Source: JBEKLJ01 sp050010255
GTDB lineage: Bacteria; Acidobacteriota; Terriglobia; Bryobacterales; Bryobacteraceae
Assembly: GCA_050010255.1 (NCBI GenBank)
Contig: JBEKLJ010000125.1
Span: 1 to 10,254, forward strand
Length of the DNA stretch: 10,254 nt
Direction: 5' to 3'
Position 1 is the stretch's first letter, and every line of letters starts with the position of its first letter. The notes beneath the pieces were generated by a model. It was not told where the DNA came from. It saw only the letters and a list, made by a program, of their open reading frames with translations, and searched no databases. The position numbers and the translations under genes were made by a program. Positions 1 to 5,992 of this stretch are shown here, in pieces.

Positions 1-2
1 GG

Positions 3-533
3 GACGCCGGGCACATGTATGCGCGCAACATCGATTTTTCGCTGCCGGGCAACAAAACAGTCCTCGCAAACCTCGGGCAGGACCTCGGATTGCAAATCAC
101 CACCCCCGCGTCCGGTTCGGCCGTGATCATTCTCTCTAAGCTTACCTACGTCGACCCGGCCACCTGCGCGCTCGGGGGCGCGGTCGATGGGAACGGCAAC
201 CCGAGCGGGTGTACCAACCTCGGGAGCTGGGTATTTACGCAGCGGTTGGTGCTCGGTCAGTCCAGCGTCCGCGACAGCAACTTCGGGACACCGACAGGAG
301 TCACAGTCGACCCGACCACCGGAAACATCTCAGCAGCCCAATACGTGACAGTTCGGGGAGCGGCGTTGCCTTCCTTCGATGCCATCAACCCATATAAAGT
401 AGATCAAGTGACGAAGGCAGTCTCCGGGTTGCCCTCCGGTGAGTATGTTTATATTTCCGAAGCCGCCTCCCTAGGCTTTAATATGACCGGCATCATTCCG
501 AATGCGAAAGCCTACTCCTGTAACTTTTTCTGA
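3..533 (+). CDS. TadE-like pilus-assembly/secreted protein, C-terminal part (5' end outside the window)
   Basis: The reading frame is open from the left edge (codons for D-A-G-H precede the first Met at 15), so this is the C-terminal 176 residues or so of a longer protein and the Met at 15 need not be the start. The visible part has no membrane segment and is rich in Gly, Thr, Ser and Asn. It contains a hydrophobic beta-type stretch (SGSAVIILSKLTYV) and ends in YSCNFF. This resembles the extracellular part of TadE-like pilus proteins, whose N-terminal membrane anchor would lie upstream. Three cysteines (in ATCALGG, SGCTN and YSCNF) could form disulfides outside the cytoplasm. It ends 22 bases before a TadG-like gene on the same strand, and such genes commonly occur together, which is the main support for the call. 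Family assignment is inference; another secreted protein is possible. Confidence 0.55.
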   Translation, partial: DAGHMYARNIDFSLPGNKTVLANLGQDLGLQITTPASGSAVIILSKLTYVDPATCALGGAVDGNGNPSGCTNLGSWVFTQRLVLGQSSVRDSNFGTPTGVTVDPTTGNISAAQYVTVRGAALPSFDAINPYKVDQVTKAVSGLPSGEYVYISEAASLGFNMTGIIPNAKAYSCNFF

Positions 534-543
534 GTTTCGGTGC

Positions 544-550
544 AAAGGAG
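544..550 (+). promoter_or_regulatory. Ribosome binding site of the TadG-like gene
   Basis: AAAGGAG lies 5 bases before the ATG at 556. It decides the start: an in-frame ATG at 502 would add 18 residues, overlap the upstream gene by 32 bases and has no comparable purine-rich site. Confidence 0.7.
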
Positions 551-555
551 CCAGT

Positions 556-2277
556 ATGCGTGCAGCTTGCGGTCAGAGACTCCGCCGGCGTGGATCGGCG
601 ATGATACTGTTCACGTTGATGCTGACATGCCTGATAATTCCGCTCGCGGGCCTCGCGATCGACCTCACTATGCTGTACATCGTCCAGGCAAAGCTCTCCG
701 GCGCTGTAGACGGCGCCGCGCTGGGCGCCGGGCGCCTGCTCGGCACCCAGGCGAACATCGAAGAGATCGCCTTGGAGTTCCTGCGCGCTAACTTCCCCCA
801 AAATCCTAAGTATTGGGGAAGCACGCTGAGCGATCCCGCTGCGGGCGAAATTCACTATTGGCACCCAAGCTTGAACACGCATGAAATAGACATCACCGGT
901 CATGCCAGTGTTCCGCTTTTGTTCTTGCAGATTTTTCAGGGGACCCCCGCCGTCGTGACGGCTTCCGCCATCGCCACGCGCAGGGACACGCGCGTAGTGG
1001 TGGTGCTCGATCGCAGTTATTCCATGTATTCGTACACGGACCCTACCACCCATAACACCGTCTTTTCGGAGGCCATTTCCGGCGCGAAAACCTTCACCGA
1101 CATGTTCACCGCGGGCACCGACGAGTTGGGCCTGATCTTCTTCGGCTCCAGCGCGATTGTCGCATACCCCAACTACACTACTAGACCTTATGATGGCACT
1201 CCGACCACCAACACCGGTGGTCCGGATACGGGCTTCTTGACTGCCAACTCGACCCCCAAGACGCCGGCGCAGGGTCCCATGATGGACATGCTCAACGCCG
1301 TTAAGGCAGGCAACGTTGCTGAGTATACGGGCATGGCCGAAGGGCTTTCAATGGCCTATATCGAGCTTATGAGGGGGCACAACCGCGCCGTGGCGGCGAA
1401 CGGCTCCGACGACCGGCTCAATGCGATTGTGCTCATGACCGATGGCGTGCCGACTACGATCAGCGTGTACATCAACAATCGGGCATCGCCGGCGAGCACG
1501 TATAACTCGCTAAAAACCCAAAAGCTGGTGCCTCCTACTTCTAGTGCCACCCTGTCTCCGTGCGCGAACAATCCGGCCACTGCCACTGTGTCGACGCAAA
1601 TGATCGGCTCGATGGGTATCCCACCGCTCGGGGCGGGTACTCTGGTGGGGTTCTTCCAACTGGCGTGGAACAACACCGGTACCACGTTGAACTGGGTGAA
1701 GCAAAACGTGACGCCCAATGACTCGAGTACGATCTCTCCGAACACTCCTACCACTGGTTGCGCGACGCTGCCGACTCACGTAAACTATCAAGGCAGTACG
1801 CAGTACTCCGACCTCCGGGTAATCCCTGCCTTTGACTACTGGGGCAACAGCACGACCGGAGGCGGTTACACCAACTCTGACATCGTCCAGAATGGACATG
1901 CAGCCAGCCCCCCTTCGGTCTACAACGGAACGACCTACGATGCCACTCAGATTGGGCGCACAAATTCGACCTCAACCGCAGCTCAGACCCTAGACGCGTA
2001 TCATATGCAGCTCGCCATCTGGCAGGCCGTGGATGCTGCGGGTCTCCGGATCCGAACTGTCGCGGACCCGAAGATCGCGATCTACACGATCGGCTATGAG
2101 GGAACTGACGGAGTTGATCAGGGTCTGCTGAAGAGGGTCGCCAACGACCCAAGATCCAGTTCCTACGTTGTACCCCCCGCCCAGGAGCAGGGAATGTACG
2201 TGTCAGCAGGAAACGCCGCGGAACTCCACTCTGCATTCGTCAGGGTGGCTTCGGAGCTGCTGCGGCTGGCGAAGTAG
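556..2277 (+). CDS. TadG-like membrane-anchored protein with von Willebrand factor A domain
   Basis: This 573-residue protein is probably an envelope or pilus-associated adhesion or assembly factor. A basic N-terminus (RLRRRGSAM) is followed by one membrane segment at about residues 16-40 and then a TadE/TadG-type stretch (KLSGAVDGAALGAGR, 46-60). A VWA domain starts near residue 146: VVVVLDRSYSM carries the metal-site motif D152-x-S154-x-S156, T258 is the likely third ligand (AEYTGMAEG) and D296 the fourth (VLMTDG). The strand IAIYTIGYE (507-515) belongs to the same fold, so about 170 residues rich in Thr, Ser, Asn and Gly (about 303-475) are inserted inside the domain. This insert has two Cys (336, 402) and is probably surface-exposed. 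TadE-type pseudopilins have Glu at position 5 after the processing Gly; here that position is Leu, so processing is doubtful. The gene follows a TadE-like gene and ends before a strong terminator. The VWA call is firm; the exact role is inferred. Confidence 0.85.
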   Translation: MRAACGQRLRRRGSAMILFTLMLTCLIIPLAGLAIDLTMLYIVQAKLSGAVDGAALGAGRLLGTQANIEEIALEFLRANFPQNPKYWGSTLSDPAAGEIHYWHPSLNTHEIDITGHASVPLLFLQIFQGTPAVVTASAIATRRDTRVVVVLDRSYSMYSYTDPTTHNTVFSEAISGAKTFTDMFTAGTDELGLIFFGSSAIVAYPNYTTRPYDGTPTTNTGGPDTGFLTANSTPKTPAQGPMMDMLNAVKAGNVAEYTGMAEGLSMAYIELMRGHNRAVAANGSDDRLNAIVLMTDGVPTTISVYINNRASPASTYNSLKTQKLVPPTSSATLSPCANNPATATVSTQMIGSMGIPPLGAGTLVGFFQLAWNNTGTTLNWVKQNVTPNDSSTISPNTPTTGCATLPTHVNYQGSTQYSDLRVIPAFDYWGNSTTGGGYTNSDIVQNGHAASPPSVYNGTTYDATQIGRTNSTSTAAQTLDAYHMQLAIWQAVDAAGLRIRTVADPKIAIYTIGYEGTDGVDQGLLKRVANDPRSSSYVVPPAQEQGMYVSAGNAAELHSAFVRVASELLRLAK

Positions 2278-2312
2278 CGCTCGGCGGCCCCGGGCTCCTT
2301 CAGGTGAACAAG

Positions 2313-2339
2313 AACGCCCGGCTCCGGCCGGGCGTTTTT
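2313..2339 (+). terminator. Intrinsic terminator after the TadG-like gene
   Basis: A perfect 10-bp stem (2313-2322 with 2327-2336, AACGCCCGGC/GCCGGGCGTT) closes a TCCG tetraloop and runs into five T (2335-2339). It lies 35 bases after the TadG-like stop codon. Read on the minus strand, the stem is followed by TTCTTGTT, so it may also stop transcription coming from the convergent URO-D-like gene. Confidence 0.9.
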
Positions 2340-2365
2340 CTGTCTTTCCGAATTCCTCCGCAGGC

Positions 2366-2397
2366 CGCGGCGCGGCCGAATCCGTGACCGCGCCGCG
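2366..2397 (-). other. GC-rich stem-loop downstream of the URO-D-like gene
   Basis: A perfect 10-bp inverted repeat (2366-2375 CGCGGCGCGG with 2388-2397 CCGCGCCGCG) with a 12-base loop sits 16 bases beyond the stop codon of the minus-strand gene. No T-run follows on either strand, so it is not a classical terminator; it could protect the 3' end of the mRNA or assist termination at 2313-2339. The structure is seen directly, the role is inference. Confidence 0.45.
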
Positions 2398-2413
2398 ACG
2401 GCACCCGGGCGGG

Positions 2414-3361
2414 CTAAGCGCCCAGCACGCGCGGCAGCCGGCTCAGCTCCTCCTCCGTGCTCTGGTCCGGCACCGAGCAGCCCGGCGCCAGGATGAACCT
2501 TGCCCCGGCGGCCCGCTGCGCCGCGTGCCACTGCTCGCCCAGCTCGGCCTCGCTCAGCTTGCGGAAGTTCACCTCGTCGATGCCGCCCATCAGCACGCCC
2601 GCGTAATGCCGGCGCGCCTCGGCCAGCGGAATCTTGGTCAGGTGGGCTTCGTAGTTCAGCACCGCCGCCGGCCAGCCGCTCCGGAAGCGGTCCAGGTAGA
2701 CGCGCGCGCCGTGCAGGTGAATGACGTTCAGCTTCGCCTCGCGCGCCGCCTCGAGCACCAGCCGGTCGAACGGCTCGCTGAACCTAGCGTACTCCTCGGC
2801 GGTGAGCTGCGGGTGGTTATCGATGGCCAGGAAGATGCCGGCCGCTCCAATCTGAAGCGCGCGCCGCGCGTGGTTCGCCTCGGATTCCGCAATCGCCTCC
2901 AGCGCGTCGAGCAGCCCCCGCGGGCTTTCCTGCCGCAGCCGCTCGACCTCCTGCTTGGAAGCGATCTTCCCGGCCTGGTTGTACGGATTGAAGATCGTCT
3001 CGATGAAATACGCCGAGCCGCCCAGCGCGTCGCGGATGATCTCGAGCGCCCGGACCTGCTCCGGGAAGGGGTTCGCCTCCACCTTCAGCCCGCGCAGCCC
3101 GCCGGCGCCCTTGGGGTACGGATAGTCGCTCATCACCTTGACCAGGTCCGTGCGATACCGGCGGTGAAACTCGAGCGTACGCGCGGCGTGCCGCTCGCCG
3201 GGAAACGCCTCCAAGCGGAAATGGTGCCAGAACGTGAACGGCGGCCGGTCCACGTCCTGGCCCTTCAACGCGCGGTCAACGCGCTCCTTCGTCGTCATCT
3301 TGTTCGCCCTCAGGGCCGTGCCCATCGTTGTCGCCAATAGCAGTTGTCGCCGGGACAGCAT
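2414..3361 (-). CDS. Uroporphyrinogen decarboxylase/cobamide methyltransferase-superfamily protein with Tat-like leader
   Basis: This 315-residue protein belongs to the URO-D superfamily (COG0407 type), a TIM-barrel family containing HemE and many corrinoid methyltransferases. From residue 22 it reads like the usual cytosolic start (MTTKERVDRALKGQDVDRPP). Other family marks are HLHG at 215-218 and LAPGCSVP at 291-298. In zinc-dependent methyltransferases of this superfamily the first site is typically H-x-C and the second a Cys; here the first is H215-x-H217 while C295 is kept. The HemE N-terminal Arg-rich active-site motif is absent, so haem synthesis is unlikely. Before residue 22 lies a twin-arginine-like leader (SRRQLLLA, then a mildly hydrophobic stretch) without a clear AxA cleavage site. 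The start at 3361 is supported by GGAGG six bases upstream; an internal ATG at 3298 with weaker GAGGG is the alternative. The gene lies 24 bases after the tlpA-like gene, probably in one transcript. Substrate unknown. Confidence 0.8.
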   Translation of the reverse strand: MLSRRQLLLATTMGTALRANKMTTKERVDRALKGQDVDRPPFTFWHHFRLEAFPGERHAARTLEFHRRYRTDLVKVMSDYPYPKGAGGLRGLKVEANPFPEQVRALEIIRDALGGSAYFIETIFNPYNQAGKIASKQEVERLRQESPRGLLDALEAIAESEANHARRALQIGAAGIFLAIDNHPQLTAEEYARFSEPFDRLVLEAAREAKLNVIHLHGARVYLDRFRSGWPAAVLNYEAHLTKIPLAEARRHYAGVLMGGIDEVNFRKLSEAELGEQWHAAQRAAGARFILAPGCSVPDQSTEEELSRLPRVLGA

Positions 3362-3367
3362 TCGCAG

Positions 3368-3382
3368 CCTCCGCTTCGGAGG
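3368..3382 (-). promoter_or_regulatory. Shine-Dalgarno site of the URO-D-like gene inside a small hairpin
   Basis: On the minus strand the order is CCTCCG-AAG-CGGAGG, a perfect 6-bp stem with a 3-base loop. The 3' arm contains the GGAGG Shine-Dalgarno (3372-3368), six bases before the ATG at 3361. The stem begins three bases after the stop codon of the upstream tlpA-like gene (3388-3386). A ribosome finishing that gene would cover the first arm and free the site, which would couple translation of the two genes. Sequence and pairing are seen; coupling is inferred. Confidence 0.5.
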
Positions 3383-3385
3383 AAG

Positions 3386-3913
3386 TCATGAACTCAGCAG
3401 CGCCCGGATCACGTTCAGCCGCTCCGGGTCCATCCAGTCTGTGTTGCTGATGATCTTCTCGACCACCTTGCCCTCGCGGTTGATGATGAAGGTCTCCGGG
3501 TACTGGTAGGCGCCGTACTGGGAGCTGATCCGGGCCTCGGGGTCGCGCGCCGTCAGGAACGAGACTCCCATGCGCCGCAGGAAGGCCTGGTAGGCCCTGG
3601 GGTTGTGGTCCACGCTGACGCCGAGCACCACCACGCCCGCGCCGGCGAACTCCCTCTGAAACTGGTTGAGCGACGGCATCTCGACCACGCAGGGCGGGCA
3701 CCAGCTTGCCCAGAAGTGCAGCACCAGCAGCTTGCCGCCGAAATCCCTGGGGGTGATGGTGCGGCCGCTGTCGGTGGTGATGGCGAAGTGCGGAGCCGTG
3801 TCGCCGGCCACCACCACGTTCTCCCGGAACGCACCCGCAATCGCCCACCCCAGCAGCCCCAGGCACACCACCAGCAAAGCGATGAGGACGCGGTCCGTTT
3901 TGACGCGAGGCAT
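3386..3913 (-). CDS. TlpA/ResA-like membrane-anchored thiol-disulfide oxidoreductase
   Basis: A 175-residue thioredoxin-fold protein. An N-terminal membrane segment (about residues 8-28) probably acts as an uncleaved anchor and places the domain outside the cytoplasmic membrane. The active site WCPPC is at 71-75 in the family context HFWASWCPPCVVEMPSL, and the cis-proline loop is YPET with P139. The sequence AGDTAPHFAITTDSG before it is the usual AhpC/TSA-like start of TlpA/ResA proteins. Members reduce or exchange disulfides in exported proteins, often during cytochrome c maturation; no cytochrome gene is present here, so the partner is unknown. It is the first gene of a two-gene unit with the URO-D-like gene. 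The start at 3913 has only a weak AGGA eight bases upstream, but no better start precedes the membrane segment. Confidence 0.92.
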   Translation of the reverse strand: MPRVKTDRVLIALLVVCLGLLGWAIAGAFRENVVVAGDTAPHFAITTDSGRTITPRDFGGKLLVLHFWASWCPPCVVEMPSLNQFQREFAGAGVVVLGVSVDHNPRAYQAFLRRMGVSFLTARDPEARISSQYGAYQYPETFIINREGKVVEKIISNTDWMDPERLNVIRALLSS

Positions 3914-3929
3914 CCGGAATTCCTATGAT
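3900..3929 (+). promoter_or_regulatory. Candidate sigma-70-type promoter of the pterin operon
   Basis: TTGACG (3900-3905) and TATGAT (3924-3929) each match the -35 and -10 consensus at five of six positions, with an 18-base spacer. The predicted transcript would start near 3936 and leave a leader of about 90 bases before the first PTPS-like gene. The promoter overlaps the start codon of the divergent tlpA-like gene (3911-3913). The leader contains a short hairpin (3984-3989 with 3995-4000) and matches no riboswitch I recognise. Confidence 0.4.
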
Positions 3930-4027
3930 CTTAGTGTATCCGCTGGCGCCCGGCGACATCTATCCGGTTGGGCGCAGAGCGGCGCCCGCCTCCCGCGGGC
4001 AGCGCAATTCCGGGGCAGGGGCCAGAC

Positions 4028-4438
4028 ATGCTGATTACGCGCAGGATCGAGTTCTCCGCATCGCACGCGTGCCGCAACCCGCGCCTCGGCGAGGAGGAGA
4101 ACCGCGCCATCTACGGCCTGTCCGCCAACCCGCACGGCCACAACTACGCGCTCGAAGTCACGCTGGAGGGTGAGCCCGACCCGGTCAGCGGCATGGTCTT
4201 TGACCTGAAGCGGCTCAAGGACATCCTGACCCGCGAGATCCTCGAGCCGATGGACCACCGTTTCCTGAACCAAGAGGTGGCGCCGTTCGACACCCTGGCG
4301 CCGACGGCGGAGAACGTCGCCGTCGAAGTGTGGCGGCGGCTCGAGCCGCACCTGAACTTCAACGCTGTGCGGCTGCACCGCGTGCGGCTGTACGAGACCG
4401 AGGACCTCTACGTGGACTACTTGGGAGAGACGCCGTGA
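4028..4438 (+). CDS. 6-pyruvoyltetrahydropterin synthase/QueD-family protein, paralog 1 (Ser at the catalytic Cys position)
   Basis: This 136-residue protein has the full length of the PTPS/QueD family, which acts on 7,8-dihydroneopterin triphosphate. Probable zinc ligands are H13 (FSASH), H36 and H38 (PHGHNY). The conserved MDH (D75, H76), the PTAENVA motif (E95) and the terminal RLYETED (E123) are all present. In QueD proteins a catalytic Cys stands in C-x3-HGH; here this is S32-x3-HGH. The only nearby Cys is C15, next to zinc ligand H13. It may therefore have altered chemistry, use C15, or work with paralog 2. The start at 4028 begins directly with the family's first strand (MLITRRIEF) and has an AGGGG-like site upstream; an ATG at 3968 would add 20 Pro/Gly/Arg-rich residues without family resemblance. 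The stop codon overlaps the next gene's GTG by the bases GTGA. Confidence 0.88.
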   Translation: MLITRRIEFSASHACRNPRLGEEENRAIYGLSANPHGHNYALEVTLEGEPDPVSGMVFDLKRLKDILTREILEPMDHRFLNQEVAPFDTLAPTAENVAVEVWRRLEPHLNFNAVRLHRVRLYETEDLYVDYLGETP

Positions 4439-4857
4439 TCCGGCTCACCCGCCGCTATCGCTTCTCGGCCGCGCACCGGCTGCACGCGCCCGCGCTCTCG
4501 GAGGCGGACAACGCCGCGCTCTACGGGAAGTGCAACAACCCCTTCGGGCACGGGCACGACTACGTGCTCGAGGTCAGCGTGCGCGGTCCCCTCGATCCGG
4601 CTACGGGCCGGGCCGCCGACGTTGGCGCGCTGGACGGCCTGGTCCGCCGCGAGGTGCTCGATCCGCTCGATCACCAGGACCTGAACTCCGGCGTGCCGGC
4701 GTTCGCCGCCGCAGTCCCGACCGCCGAGAACATCGCGATCGAGATCCGCACCCGTCTGGCCCGGCAATGGCCGAGTACGTTTCCGGGCGAATGGCCGCGC
4801 CTCGACCGCATCAGAATCTACGAGACCAAAAGGAACCGGTTTGACCTATATGGATGA
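4435..4857 (+). CDS. 6-pyruvoyltetrahydropterin synthase-family protein, paralog 2 (canonical Cys motif)
   Basis: This 140-residue protein is a second, clearly divergent member of the same family. Zinc ligands are H14 (FSAAHRL), H39 and H41. The catalytic Cys is present as C33 in YGKCNNPFGHGHDY, giving C-x5-HGH, the spacing of true PTPS enzymes rather than the C-x3-HGH of QueD. D79-H80 (LDH), E98 (PTAENIA) and E130 (IYET) complete the active site. It probably converts dihydroneopterin triphosphate, made by the FolE encoded next, to 6-pyruvoyltetrahydropterin or a related product. The GTG at 4435 is the chosen start: it overlaps the previous stop (GTGA), has GGGAG seven bases upstream and starts at the family's first strand. 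An ATG further upstream at 4330 would lie deep inside paralog 1. Its end overlaps folE by 17 bases, indicating one transcript. Confidence 0.9.
   Translation: MIRLTRRYRFSAAHRLHAPALSEADNAALYGKCNNPFGHGHDYVLEVSVRGPLDPATGRAADVGALDGLVRREVLDPLDHQDLNSGVPAFAAAVPTAENIAIEIRTRLARQWPSTFPGEWPRLDRIRIYETKRNRFDLYG
4831..4835 (+). promoter_or_regulatory. Ribosome binding site of folE, favouring a TTG start
   Basis: AGGAA (within AAAAGGAA, 4828-4835) lies 5 bases before TTG at 4841 but 14 bases before the ATG at 4850, which has no purine-rich site of its own. Spacing favours TTG; codon preference favours ATG. Confidence 0.45.
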
Positions 4858-5464
4858 CAACGCCGCCGCCAAGGCGCTCGCCCCAGAACGCCAGGAGCCG
4901 CGCTCGATCGCCGCTCTGATGGAAGAGGTCCTGCGACAGCTCGGCGAGGATCCCTGCCGCGAAGGCCTCCTCAGAACGCCGGAGCGCGTCGAACAGGCGC
5001 TGCGCGACCTCACCAGCGGCTACCACAAGGACATCGCCGCGGTCGTCAACGGCGCGCTGTTCACCGTGAAGTACGACGAGATGGTTATCGTCAAGGACAT
5101 CGAGTTTTTCAGCCTGTGCGAACACCACCTGCTGCCGTTCTTCGGCAAGGTGCACGTGGCCTACCTGCCCAAGGACAAGGTGGTGGGTCTGAGCAAGATC
5201 CCGCGCGTCGTGGATATGTTCGCCCGCCGCCTCCAGCTCCAGGAGCGGATGACCCAGGAGATCGCGCAATCCCTCCAGCAGGTCCTCGATCCCCTGGGCG
5301 TCGGCGTGGTGTGCGAGGCGCGCCACCTGTGCATGATGATGCGCGGCGTCGAGAAGCAGCACTCCGGCGCCGTCACCAGCGCCATGCTCGGCGCCTTCCG
5401 CGACCGCAAGGAGACGCGGGATGAGTTCCTGGCGCTGGCGCGCCGGGACTCCCGGGAGCCCTAG
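4841..5464 (+). CDS. folE: GTP cyclohydrolase I (type IA)
   Basis: This enzyme converts GTP to 7,8-dihydroneopterin triphosphate and formate, the entry step to folate, tetrahydrobiopterin and queuosine. The protein has 207 residues from TTG 4841 (204 from ATG 4850), normal for the family. Zinc ligands are C93 and H96 in FFSLCEHHLLPFFGK and C164 in ARHLCMMMRGV, equivalent to the Cys-His-Cys set of the E. coli enzyme. Further conserved parts are DPCREGLLRTPERV near the N-terminus, GLSKIPRVVDMFARRLQ in the centre and a TSAMLGAFR-type end with QHSGAVTS before it. It overlaps the upstream PTPS-family gene by 17 bases and is last in the three-gene operon. It supplies the substrate of both paralogs. 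It converges on tadA with 43 bases between the stop codons. Confidence 0.97.
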   Translation: MTYMDDNAAAKALAPERQEPRSIAALMEEVLRQLGEDPCREGLLRTPERVEQALRDLTSGYHKDIAAVVNGALFTVKYDEMVIVKDIEFFSLCEHHLLPFFGKVHVAYLPKDKVVGLSKIPRVVDMFARRLQLQERMTQEIAQSLQQVLDPLGVGVVCEARHLCMMMRGVEKQHSGAVTSAMLGAFRDRKETRDEFLALARRDSREP

Positions 5465-5478
5465 CCCTGCTCGAGATC

Positions 5479-5519
5479 ACCCGGTAGGTGTCGATCATGA
5501 TCGACCCCTACCGCCGGGT
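5479..5519. repeat. Long imperfect inverted repeat with a 14-bp palindrome at the folE/tadA junction
   Basis: The centre TCGATCATGATCGA (5491-5504) is a perfect 14-bp palindrome. Pairing continues outward with one mismatch (5489/5506) through GTAGG/CCTAC, then after a 3-base bulge (5513-5515) through ACCC/GGGT, about 18 pairs in all. Only three T follow on the plus strand (5519-5521). It covers the gap between the convergent genes and the last codons of tadA. It probably acts as a terminator hairpin for folE, perhaps both genes, or as a dyad binding site. Confidence 0.55.
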
Positions 5520-5957
5520 TTCAAAGAACCGGTGCAACAACTCCAGACACTCGGCCGCCAGCACGCCCTCGACGATCTCCACCTGGTGGTTGAGCAGGTC
5601 GGAGTCGGCGATGCGAAACTTGCTGCGGATGCCGCCGAAGCGCAGGTCGCGTGCGCCGAAGACGACCCGCCGGAGGCGCGCTGCCACCAGCGCGCCGGCG
5701 CACATGACGCAGGGCTCCAGCGTGACGTACATCGCGGCGTCATCGAGCCGGTAGTTCTTTGCGGCGGCGGCGGCCTCGCGCAGGGCCAGAATCTCGGCGT
5801 GCGCGGTGGGGTCCAGCCGCGCCAGGGGCGAGTTGCGGCCACGACCCACGATCTGGCCGCCCGCGACCACCACGGCGCCGACCGGAACCTCGCCGGCCGC
5901 TTCGGCCTCGCGCGCCAGCGCGAGCGCCTCCCGCATGTAGTTTTCGTCGTCCAACAC
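5508..5957 (-). CDS. tadA: tRNA-specific adenosine deaminase TadA
   Basis: TadA deaminates adenosine 34 to inosine in the wobble position of tRNA-Arg(ACG), needed to read CGN codons. The 149-residue protein has all zinc and catalytic residues: H53 and E55 in DPTAHAEILALR, C83 and C86 in TLEPCVMCAGAL. The family elements GEVPVGAVVV, NYRLDDA, RRVVFGARD and LNHQVEIVEG are all present in order. The start is uncertain. GTG at 5957 gives MLDDENYMREAL, which matches the N-terminal helix of relatives, but has no clear ribosome binding site; a TTG follows directly and an ATG lies at 5936. The gene is transcribed away from the ABC operon and towards folE. Confidence 0.96.
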   Translation of the reverse strand: MLDDENYMREALALAREAEAAGEVPVGAVVVAGGQIVGRGRNSPLARLDPTAHAEILALREAAAAAKNYRLDDAAMYVTLEPCVMCAGALVAARLRRVVFGARDLRFGGIRSKFRIADSDLLNHQVEIVEGVLAAECLELLHRFFETRR

Positions 5958-5992
5958 AGGCTAGCCCGATCTTCTCACACCGTTCGAAGCGA

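Noticed and set aside
502..555. Earlier ATG for the TadG-like gene
   Set aside because: No ribosome binding site and overlap with the upstream gene, whereas ATG 556 has AAAGGAG at good spacing.
2168..3340. Long plus-strand open frame of 390 codons
   Set aside because: It runs through the end of the TadG-like gene and antisense to the URO-D-like gene; the translation is Arg/Pro/Ala-rich with no family motif, a product of GC-rich third positions.
2414..3361. HemE (uroporphyrinogen decarboxylase proper)
   Set aside because: The HemE Arg-containing N-terminal active-site motif is absent and the C-terminal APGC motif is that of the methyltransferase-like branch.
3968..4027. Upstream ATG start for PTPS paralog 1
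   Set aside because: The extra 20 residues are Pro/Gly/Arg-rich without resemblance to the family; the protein fits the family exactly from 4028.
3914..4027. Riboswitch (for example preQ1 or tetrahydrofolate) in the leader of the pterin operon
   Set aside because: Only a simple 6-bp hairpin (3984-4000) is visible; no conserved core of a riboswitch class could be recognised by eye.
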